DNA of 64,000 bases from Deltaproteobacteria bacterium RIFCSPHIGHO2_02_FULL_40_28 (GTDB lineage: Bacteria > UBA10199 > 2-12-FULL-40-28). Every line of letters begins with the position of its first letter. Within the stretch, counting starts at the first letter, position 1. Location: positions 1 to 64,000 of the forward strand of contig MGRJ01000009.1 of assembly GCA_001798135.1 (NCBI GenBank), written 5' to 3'. The translations under genes and the position numbers were made by a program. The notes beneath the pieces were generated by a model, which saw only the letters and a program-made list of their open reading frames with translations, made no database searches and had not been told where the DNA came from. Positions 57,543 through 64,000 of this stretch are shown here, piece after piece.

Positions 57543-58721
57543 TTAATTCTCTAACACTTTGAGTCCTGGTAGTTCGGTACCTTCTAAAAATCTCATGGAA
57601 GCTCCTCCGCCAGTTGAGAGATGGGAGAAGTTTTTTTCTAAACCCGAAGCTTTAATGGCAGCCAGCGAATCTCCGCCGCCTACAACGCTTACACTTTTAC
57701 CTTCTGCAATAGCATGGGCAACTCCCAGGGTGCCTTTTTGAAAAGCAGACATTTCATAAACACCCATGGGGCCATTCCAAAAAATAGCCCCGGCTTTTTG
57801 AATATATTCTTTAAATAACCCGAGAGTTTTTGGTCCAATATCTAAGGCCATTCCATTATGCCAATTTACTCCAACGGGCAAGCATTCGTACAAGGAGTGA
57901 GCTTCAAAATTTTGAGCTATCAGGGAATCTACAGGAAGTACAATTTTAATTCCCTTTGTTTCAGCTCGAGATAAAATTCTTTTAGCCTGTGCTACTTTGG
58001 TTTCTTCAACAAGTGATTTCCCAATAGAATGCCCCATGGCTTTTAAGAAAGTGTAGGCCATGCCGCCCCCAATTAAAAAAGTGGGAGCATGATTCATCAT
58101 TTTTTCAATCATGCTAATTTTATCAGAAACTTTTGAACCCCCTAAAATCACCAAAAATGGTTTGGGTGCCGTGGTTGTTAACATGGATAAAAATTTGATT
58201 TCTTCTTGCACTAAAAAACCAACTCCTTTTTCTTTAAAAAAGGGAACCATGCCATGGGTTGAAGCATGAGCTCTATGCAAAGTGCCAAAGGCATCGTTGA
58301 TGTACACATCGGCAAAGCTGGCTAGTTTTTCAGCAAAGTGGGATTGATTAGCTTCTTCCTCAGGATGAAAGCGGAGATTTTCTAAAAGCATAATCCCGCC
58401 TTCAGGCAAATCTTGAATCAATTTTTTTACAGAATCTCCAATGCAATCTTCAGGGAAAACAACTTCTTCATCTAATAATTCAGAAAGACGCTCTGCCACA
58501 GGAAGAAGACTACAGGCTGCAACCACCTGTCCTTTTGGTCTTCCCAAATGAGAAGCTAGAATGATCTTTGCTTTTTGAGTGAGGGCATAGCGAATGGTAG
58601 ACAGTGAAGACACAATGCGTCTGTCATCAACAATAACGTCTTCCTTTAAAGGCACGTTAAAATCAACACGGATGAAAACCCTTTTTTCTTGAAGTGGAAT
58701 CTGATCAATGGCTCGAAACAT
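57543..58721 (-). CDS. pgk: Phosphoglycerate kinase
   Basis: A 392-residue kinase forming ATP and 3-phosphoglycerate. Family motifs are KRVFIRVDFNVPLKEDVIVD near the N terminus, LASHLGRPKG, LLENLRFHPEE, VILGGSKVSDKISMIEKM, GAIFWNGPMGVYEM, and the late nucleotide loop VVGGGDSLAAIKASGLE with THLSTGGGASMRFLEG-like end. Standard length. It is the second gene of gap-pgk-tpiA-secG, seven bases after gap. Confidence 0.97.
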   Translation of the reverse strand: MFRAIDQIPLQEKRVFIRVDFNVPLKEDVIVDDRRIVSSLSTIRYALTQKAKIILASHLGRPKGQVVAACSLLPVAERLSELLDEEVVFPEDCIGDSVKKLIQDLPEGGIMLLENLRFHPEEEANQSHFAEKLASFADVYINDAFGTLHRAHASTHGMVPFFKEKGVGFLVQEEIKFLSMLTTTAPKPFLVILGGSKVSDKISMIEKMMNHAPTFLIGGGMAYTFLKAMGHSIGKSLVEETKVAQAKRILSRAETKGIKIVLPVDSLIAQNFEAHSLYECLPVGVNWHNGMALDIGPKTLGLFKEYIQKAGAIFWNGPMGVYEMSAFQKGTLGVAHAIAEGKSVSVVGGGDSLAAIKASGLEKNFSHLSTGGGASMRFLEGTELPGLKVLEN

Positions 58722-58728
58722 TTAGGAA

Positions 58729-59739
58729 TTACGAAAGTTTTTCTCCAATATACTTGGTGACATCAATCATGCGATTTGAAAATCCTGATTCGTTATCGTA
58801 CCAGGCTAGAATTTTTACCAGTGTGCCATCAATGACTTTGGTAGAAAGAGCATCAACAATGGCAGAGCGGGGGTCTCCATTGTAATCGCATGAAACTAAG
58901 GGCTCTTCGCTGTAACCCAAAATGCCTTTTAAGGTAGTTTCTGAGGCATCTTTTAAAGCTTTGTTTACTTCGTCTCCTGTTGTTTGTTTTTTTACTGTGC
59001 ATACAAAATCAACACAGGAAACATTGGGAGTAGGAACGCGAATAGCCATGCCATCAATTTTTCCTTTTAATTCTGGAAGCACCAAACCCACAGCCTTGGC
59101 TGCTCCTGTCTGGGTTGGAATTTGTGAGATGGCTCCGGCTCGGGCTCTTCTTAAATCTTTATGGGCAATATCTAAAATAACTTGGTCATTGGTGTAAGAA
59201 TGAATGGTGGTCATGAGGCCATGTTCGATGCCAAAAGTTTCATGTATTACTTTGGCTACAGGGGCCAAACAATTGGTGGTACAAGAAGCATTGGAAATAA
59301 TGTGATGATTTGTTGGGTTGTATTGTGAAAGGTTGATACCATAGGCCACAGTTAAATCGGGATCCTCTGCAGGAGCTGAGATAATTACTTTTTTAGCTCC
59401 ACCCTGAAGATGGAGAGCTGCTTTTTCTTTTTTGGTAAAGCGTCCCGTACATTCAAGGACAATATCTACCTTGGCTTGCCTCCATGGAATTTGCGCTGGA
59501 TTTGATTCGGCTGTCATTTGAATAGAACGATCAGCAACGATGAGTGTTTTTTCTTTTGTGGAAACAAGTTGAGGAAAGCGTCCATGAACAGAATCGTAAC
59601 GAAGCAAATGGGCATTAGTTGCCAAATCGCCTAGTTCATTGATCATGACAATATCGAAGGGAAAATTTTGTTTAGCCCAAAAACGCAGGATGGTTCGTCC
59701 AATTCGACCAAAACCGTTAATTCCAACCCTAATTCCCAT
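58729..59739 (-). CDS. gap: Glyceraldehyde-3-phosphate dehydrogenase
   Basis: A 336-residue NAD-dependent dehydrogenase. The Rossmann start is RVGINGFGRIGRTILRF, the catalytic Cys153 is in ISNASCTTNCLAPVAKVIHE, and the partner His is in the later MTTIHSYTNDQVILD. The Asn/Glu at the cofactor site (MINELGDL) is of the NAD-preferring type. It is first of gap-pgk-tpiA-secG, with AAGGAG before the ATG and a candidate TTGACA on the minus strand at 59816-59811. Divergent from rplM. Confidence 0.97.
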   Translation of the reverse strand: MGIRVGINGFGRIGRTILRFWAKQNFPFDIVMINELGDLATNAHLLRYDSVHGRFPQLVSTKEKTLIVADRSIQMTAESNPAQIPWRQAKVDIVLECTGRFTKKEKAALHLQGGAKKVIISAPAEDPDLTVAYGINLSQYNPTNHHIISNASCTTNCLAPVAKVIHETFGIEHGLMTTIHSYTNDQVILDIAHKDLRRARAGAISQIPTQTGAAKAVGLVLPELKGKIDGMAIRVPTPNVSCVDFVCTVKKQTTGDEVNKALKDASETTLKGILGYSEEPLVSCDYNGDPRSAIVDALSTKVIDGTLVKILAWYDNESGFSNRMIDVTKYIGEKLS

Positions 59740-59839
59740 GGAAACTCCTTAGTAATTTTGCAAGGATCAAGATAAAATTATTAAAGCGTGGTATCAAAAT
59801 GGTTTAGGAGTGTCAATGAATTTGGTCACCTCATTATTC

Positions 59840-59869
59840 TTGACAAGTAAGCATTCTTTTTCATATGGT
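59840..59869 (+). promoter_or_regulatory. Promoter of rplM-rpsI
   Basis: -35 TTGACA (59840-59845), 18-base spacer and -10 TATGGT (59864-59869). The predicted leader of about 22 bases ends in a weak ribosome-binding site (TAGGGGATT) before ATG 59897. Confidence 0.55.
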
Positions 59870-59896
59870 CGCAAGCCTTGAATTTTAGGGGATTTT

Positions 59897-60310
59897 ATGA
59901 CGAAAACACAGACAAAAAGCAAATGGTATGTGGTTGATTTAACTGATCGCGTTCTTGGACGCGCTGCAAGTCAAATTGCTCTTATTTTGAGGGGAAAAAA
60001 CAAGGCTTCTTTTGTACCTTACAAGGGTGGAGATGATTTTGTTGTTGTTTTGAATGCAGCCAAGGTTAAACTTACTGGAAACAAAAAGGAAGATAAGATT
60101 TATTTTCGTCACACAGGTTATCCTGGAGGGATTAAAGAAACTAATGCTGCTTTGTTACTTCGCACTAAACCCGAAGAGGTGATCAAGCTTGCTATTCAAG
60201 GGATGCTTCCTAAAACTGCTCTTGGCAAGAGGTTGATCAAGAAGGTAAAAATTTATAAGGATGCCAATCATCCTCACGCGGCACAAATGCCTTGCGAACT
60301 TAAAGTTTAA
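59897..60310 (+). CDS. rplM: 50S ribosomal protein L13
   Basis: A 137-residue ribosomal protein. Signatures: WYVVDLTDRVLGRAASQIAL, LRGKNKASFVPYKGGDDFVV, YFRHTGYPGGIK and GMLPKTALGKRLIKKVKIYK. The order rplM-rpsI is nearly universal. The promoter at 59840-59869 probably drives both genes. Confidence 0.98.
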   Translation: MTKTQTKSKWYVVDLTDRVLGRAASQIALILRGKNKASFVPYKGGDDFVVVLNAAKVKLTGNKKEDKIYFRHTGYPGGIKETNAALLLRTKPEEVIKLAIQGMLPKTALGKRLIKKVKIYKDANHPHAAQMPCELKV

Positions 60311-60331
60311 TTTTTTTAAAAAAAGGATACT

Positions 60332-60727
60332 ATGTCTGCTGCTAAAAAATTTTTTGGAGTTGGAAAAAGAAAAACTTCTGTTGCCCGTCTTCACCTTACA
60401 CCTGGGGATGGAAAAATTGTTGTTAATGGTCGGGATTTCGAAGCTTATTTTCCGCGTGAAACTTATCGATTGTCTGTGGTTCAGCCCATGGATGTTACTG
60501 GCAATCTAGGTAAGTTTGATATGAGTGTCACTGTGTTTGGCGGGGGTTTAACAGGACAGGCGATGGCCATTAGACATGGTTTGGCGAGGGCTCTTTTAAC
60601 TCTCAACCCCGATTATCGAAAACCACTTCATCGCAACGGGTTTTTAACCCGCGATGCCCGCCGTGTGGAACGTAAGAAGTATGGTCATCGGAAGGCTCGC
60701 CGGAGTACCCAATACAGCAAGCGATAA
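60332..60727 (+). CDS. rpsI: 30S ribosomal protein S9
   Basis: A 131-residue ribosomal protein. [20 protein letters not shown] and the end [20 protein letters not shown] followed by TQYSKR are family signatures; the C-terminal arm reaches the P-site tRNA. It follows rplM by 21 bases. Confidence 0.98.
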   Translation: MSAAKKFFGVGKRKTSVARLHLTPGDGKIVVNGRDFEAYFPRETYRLSVVQPMDVTGNLGKFDMSVTVFGGGLTGQAMAIRHGLARALLTLNPDYRKPLHRNGFLTRDARRVERKKYGHRKARRSTQYSKR

Positions 60728-60790
60728 AACGCTTCATGTTTTTGTTATTATCTTCTTTTCTCAATCTACAACTTAGTTTATTCTTACAGG

Positions 60791-61825
60791 ATGGCTAAAA
60801 AGCAAGTAAGTGTTGGTGTTATTGGTTCAACTGGGTATACCGGTTTTGAATTAGTGCGTTTGTTAGTGGGCCATCCCAAAGTAACGATAGCAAGCCTGGT
60901 TTCAAGAAGCAGTGCAGGAGAAAAATTTTCATCTCTTTTTCCCTCCTTGTTAGGAAAGATTGATCTTGTTTGTGAGAGTTTGAATGTAAAAAAAATTTCC
61001 TCCAGGGTTGATGTCATTTTTTCTTGTCTTCCTCATCACGAATCAATGACGGTGGTAAAGGCTTTTCGCAGCAGGGGGGTTCCGGTGCTCGATTTGTCTG
61101 CCGATTTTCGATTAAAAAAGGCAGCTACTTATGAAGAGTGGTATGGCAAGCATACTCAAAAAAATTTGTTAGATGAAGCCGTGTATGGTTTGCCTGAAAT
61201 TCATCGAAAAGAAATTAAATCAGCCAAGCTTGTTGCAGTTCCGGGTTGTTATCCAACGAGTATTATTTTAGGGCTAGCTCCTCTTTTAGCCAAAGACATG
61301 ATCGATAAAAATGATATCATTTGTGATGCAAAATCAGGAGTGTCAGGGGCAGGGCGAAAGGCTTCGGTTGAAACTCTTTTTGCTGAAGTGAACGAATCGT
61401 TTAAGGCTTATAATATTGGGGCTCATAGGCACACCCCTGAGATTGAACAAGAATTATCTTATGTAGCCAAAGCGCCTGTTAAGGTTCTTTTTTCTCCTCA
61501 CTTGGTTCCCATGGATCGGGGGATGCATTCTACTCTTTACGTAAAGCCAGTAAGAAGGTGGTCTACGGAATGGCTTCATTCTTTTTACAAAGATTTTTAT
61601 AAAAAAGAAATTTTTGTGAAGGTTTTGGATGTGGGGAAATTTCCCAGTACCAAGGATGTAAAAGAAACAAATCAATGTCACTTGAGTATTCAATTTATTG
61701 AGAAAACAGAACGCATTGTCATTTGTTCGGTTATCGATAATCTCACCAAGGGTGCTTCGGGTCAGGCTGTTCAATGCCTTAATATCATGCAGGGATGGCC
61801 AGAACAATTAGGTTTAGTACGTTGA
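60791..61825 (+). CDS. argC: N-acetyl-gamma-glutamyl-phosphate reductase
   Basis: A 344-residue NADPH-dependent enzyme of arginine synthesis. Residues 7-24 (SVGVIGSTGYTGFELVRL) form the nucleotide-binding start, the catalytic Cys153 is in VAVPGCYPTSIIL, and GAHRHTPEIEQEL with VLFSPHLVPMDRGMHSTLYV are family sites. It is isolated from other arg genes here. The ATG 60791 is weakly served by an upstream purine run. Confidence 0.95.
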   Translation: MAKKQVSVGVIGSTGYTGFELVRLLVGHPKVTIASLVSRSSAGEKFSSLFPSLLGKIDLVCESLNVKKISSRVDVIFSCLPHHESMTVVKAFRSRGVPVLDLSADFRLKKAATYEEWYGKHTQKNLLDEAVYGLPEIHRKEIKSAKLVAVPGCYPTSIILGLAPLLAKDMIDKNDIICDAKSGVSGAGRKASVETLFAEVNESFKAYNIGAHRHTPEIEQELSYVAKAPVKVLFSPHLVPMDRGMHSTLYVKPVRRWSTEWLHSFYKDFYKKEIFVKVLDVGKFPSTKDVKETNQCHLSIQFIEKTERIVICSVIDNLTKGASGQAVQCLNIMQGWPEQLGLVR

Positions 61826-61880
61826 CTTTTTTTTTACTCTCCGTTAATGTTTTAAGAAGAATTTCTGGGAGGAAGTTACG

Positions 61881-63581
61881 GTATCAACGGCTAAGACCAC
61901 CAAGTTTATTTTTGTTACAGGTGGTGTTGTCTCCTCACTTGGAAAGGGATTGGCTTCAGCCTCTATTGGGGCTCTTCTCGAAAACCGCGGTCTTAAAGTT
62001 TCCATTCAAAAACTTGATCCCTACATTAACGTTGATCCTGGAACCATGAGTCCTTTTCAGCATGGTGAGGTGTATGTTACTGATGATGGAACCGAAACCG
62101 ATTTGGATTTGGGGCATTACGAAAGATTTATATCGGCTCGCATGACCAAGCTTAACAATGTAACCACGGGTAAAATTTATCATTCCGTGATTCAAAAAGA
62201 GAGGGAAGGAAAATATCTTGGGCGCACAGTTCAAGTGATTCCACATATTACAGACGAAATTAAAGGCTGTATTATCCGTGCTGCCAATAAAGAAGATGTT
62301 TTGATTGTAGAAATTGGTGGAACGGTTGGGGATATTGAAAGTCTTCCTTTTTTAGAGGCCATTCGTCAGTTCAAAGCAGATATCGGGAAGCAACATGTAC
62401 TTTATATTCATTTAACTTTGATTCCCTTTATTTCTGCTGCCGACGAATTAAAAACCAAACCCACTCAGCATAGTGTACAAAAATTGCGAGAAATTGGTAT
62501 TCAGCCTGATATTCTTTTGTGCCGTACCGATCGTGATTTAAGTAAGGAAATTAAGGCTAAGATCGCTTTGTTTTGTAACATGGATCACGACTGTGTGATG
62601 ACGGCTAAAGATGTTAAATCTATCTATGAGGTTCCGCTTTGTCTTCATGAAGAAGGGCTCGATGATAAAATAATTGAGCTTCTTAATATTTGGACCAGAG
62701 AACCTGAATTGGCTGAGTGGAAAAGATTGGTAGATCGTATTCAGCATTTAAAGAAAAAAGTAACAATTGGTATTGTTGGAAAGTATGTCGATTTAACCGA
62801 TGCCTATAAAAGTTTAAACGAATCTTTGTATCATGCAGGCTTTGCCTTGGATGCCCAGGTTCATCTTTCGTTTGTCGATTCTGAATCTTTACAGGGAGAT
62901 GAGGTCGATTTATCCAAAATTTTTTCAGAGTGTGATGGAATTTTAGTACCCGGTGGTTTTGGAGATCGGGGAATTGAGGGTAAAATTAAGGCCATTCGTT
63001 ATGCGCGTGAAAATAAAATTCCTTTTTTTGGTATTTGTCTTGGGATGCAGCTTGCTGTGATTGAATTTGCTCGTCATGTGGTAGGGCTTACCAAGGCTAA
63101 TAGCCGCGAATTTGACGCAAAAACACCTTATCCTGTGATTGATTTGATGGAAGAACAAAAAGCAGTGATGAACAAGGGGGCTACCATGAGATTAGGTGCC
63201 TATCCTTGCGTTTTAGAGAAGGGAAGTAAGGCTTTTGAACATTATGGCGAGAAAGAGATTTCAGAGCGTCATAGGCACCGTTACGAGTTTAATAATGCCT
63301 ATCGTGAGAAGCTAACTCAAAAGGGGCTCCTTATTTCAGGTATTTCTCCAGATGGGAAGTTAGTTGAGATTATCGAGCTTAAAAAACACCCCTGGTTTGT
63401 GGCTTGTCAGTTTCATCCTGAGTTCAGATCTAGGCCTATGCATCCACACCCTTTGTTCTTACATTTCATCGAAGCTGCCCTCAATGCCGGTCTTCAAAAA
63501 CAATGGCTGCATCTTAAAACCGGAGGGGAAAGTGAGATAACAAGCCTAGCAGTACAAGAAAAAACAAAGAAAATCATCTAG
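61881..63581 (+). CDS. pyrG: CTP synthase (start codon non-standard)
   Basis: A 566-residue enzyme that makes CTP from UTP, ATP and glutamine. The expected N terminus, [20 protein letters not shown] then KG, is encoded from 61884, with the P-loop [10 protein letters not shown] (61920-61949). The glutaminase half has Cys386 in [12 protein letters not shown] and the late His-Glu near FHPEFRSRP. There is no ATG, GTG or TTG in frame between an upstream stop at 61845 and TTG 61950, which lies after the P-loop. A strong ribosome-binding site GGGAGGAAG (61867-61875) is ideally spaced to ACG 61878 or GTA 61881. I set the start at GTA 61881, the family-consistent position, as an inference. Confidence 0.88.
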   Translation, partial: VSTAKTTKFIFVTGGVVSSLGKGLASASIGALLENRGLKVSIQKLDPYINVDPGTMSPFQHGEVYVTDDGTETDLDLGHYERFISARMTKLNNVTTGKIYHSVIQKEREGKYLGRTVQVIPHITDEIKGCIIRAANKEDVLIVEIGGTVGDIESLPFLEAIRQFKADIGKQHVLYIHLTLIPFISAADELKTKPTQHSVQKLREIGIQPDILLCRTDRDLSKEIKAKIALFCNMDHDCVMTAKDVKSIYEVPLCLHEEGLDDKIIELLNIWTREPELAEWKRLVDRIQHLKKKVTIGIVGKYVDLTDAYKSLNESLYHAGFALDAQVHLSFVDSESLQGDEVDLSKIFSECDGILVPGGFGDRGIEGKIKAIRYARENKIPFFGICLGMQLAVIEFARHVVGLTKANSREFDAKTPYPVIDLMEEQKAVMNKGATMRLGAYPCVLEKGSKAFEHYGEKEISERHRHRYEFNNAYREKLTQKGLLISGISPDGKLVEIIELKKHPWFVACQFHPEFRSRPMHPHPLFLHFIEAALNAGLQKQWLHLKTGGESEITSLAVQEKTKKII

Positions 63582-63628
63582 TTAATTTATTTTGTAAAAT
63601 ATGTCAAAAAAATGACATTAATATTTTA

Positions 63629-63657
63629 TTGACATAAAATTGCCTACTAGTTAATAT
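63629..63657 (+). promoter_or_regulatory. Promoter of rpoN
   Basis: -35 TTGACA (63629-63634), a 17-base spacer and -10 TAATAT (63652-63657), close to consensus. An inverted repeat ATGTCA-AAAAAA-TGACAT (63601-63618) lies just upstream and may be an operator or a weak end of the pyrG transcript. Confidence 0.65.
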
Positions 63658-63721
63658 ATCAAAAGTGGTATTATTCTTGCATGGTAGCTCTTTTTCGTGT
63701 CATTAAAACTACGTAAAACCT

Positions 63722-64000
63722 ATGGCCATCGAACTTAAACAAAGCCTTAGACTCAGCCAACAGTTAGTTATTACTCCTCAATTGCAACAAGCCATTAAGC
63801 TTTTGCAACTTTCTCGTTTAGAGCTTGTTGATCTCATTCAAACAGAGCTGACTGAAAACCCTATTTTAGAAGAAGCTGCCCAGATTGAAGATGAAGAAGT
63901 TCCCAAGGAAATGGCAGCTGAAATCGAAGCGGAGGCTGCCCCCGATAAATCACACGAAGCTCAACCCGAAGTTGGAAATGCTGATGGAGAACTTAAAGAG
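63722..64000 (+). CDS. rpoN: RNA polymerase sigma-54 factor RpoN, N-terminal part
   Basis: The first 93 codons, cut by the window end. The N-terminal region I of sigma-54, rich in Gln and Leu ([20 protein letters not shown], then [20 protein letters not shown] and a TENPILEE motif), binds activators and core polymerase; an acidic linker follows (region II). A nearly consensus sigma-70-type promoter lies about 65 bases upstream. The sigma-54 factor serves genes with -24/-12 promoters and enhancer-binding activators. Confidence 0.95.
   Translation, partial: MAIELKQSLRLSQQLVITPQLQQAIKLLQLSRLELVDLIQTELTENPILEEAAQIEDEEVPKEMAAEIEAEAAPDKSHEAQPEVGNADGELKE

Overview
The window looks like a chromosomal segment of an AT-rich (about 40% G+C by eye) Gram-negative bacterium. 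It encodes a TonB-dependent outer-membrane transport system, lipoprotein maturation enzymes (Lgt, LspA) and signal-peptide-bearing lipoproteins. The gene content (AguAB, ComM, a polyprenyl synthase, the gap-pgk-tpiA-secG run, a sigma-54 gene) and the gene order fit an uncultured deltaproteobacterial or Bdellovibrionota-like lineage. That placement is an inference; no rRNA gene is present to confirm it.

Layout. Positions 1-3200 are a plastic end: the tail of an IS3-family element, a YhcG-type PDDEXK nuclease, an ORF6N protein, a HicAB toxin-antitoxin pair, then tRNA-Leu(UAA) and tRNA-Cys embedded in long palindromic repeats. 3335-5155 carries a secreted protein, an LTD-domain lipoprotein and a 23-residue lysine-rich protein with its own promoter and terminator. 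5156-14373 is a translation and RNA block: a CoA-transferase-like enzyme, rsmI, an RluA-type synthase, then rimP-nusA-infB-rbfA-nrnA-truB. An AbiE toxin-antitoxin pair follows (14479-15953), then namZ-like, comM, a B12-binding radical SAM protein, a TlpA-like protein, panD, tRNA-Ala, and an LpdD-like/radical SAM pair. The minus-strand est-glpK-aroG run comes next, then a prenyl synthase preceded by a coupled leader ORF, comEA-like, patatin, and a TonB receptor-btuFCD-tonB uptake cluster with a short antisense membrane protein gene. Then come an Rsm22-like methyltransferase with gshB, and a large TolB-like surface protein.

40661-45876 is a tightly overlapping operon xseA-xseB-ispA-yjbQ-RuBisCO-like protein-aldo/keto reductase. 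The RuBisCO-like gene lies where many bacteria keep dxs, which suggests a link between methylthioadenosine salvage and isoprenoid precursor supply. ileS-lspA-lgt-CPBP follows, then aguA/aguB (polyamine synthesis), a type II restriction-modification pair, an AAA ATPase with a hairpin over its ribosome-binding site, and tRNA-Leu with the rare anticodon AAG just downstream of gap-pgk-tpiA-secG. The window ends with rplM-rpsI, argC, pyrG (which has no standard start codon at its expected 5' end) and the first 93 codons of rpoN.

The most unusual items are the RuBisCO-like protein in the dxs position, the pyrG start, the 23-, 26- and 54-residue microproteins, the LpdD-like/radical SAM pair, the tRNA-Leu(AAG), and the family of about 120-145 bp palindromes placed a few bases from tRNA ends. 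No CRISPR array, rRNA gene or riboswitch was seen.
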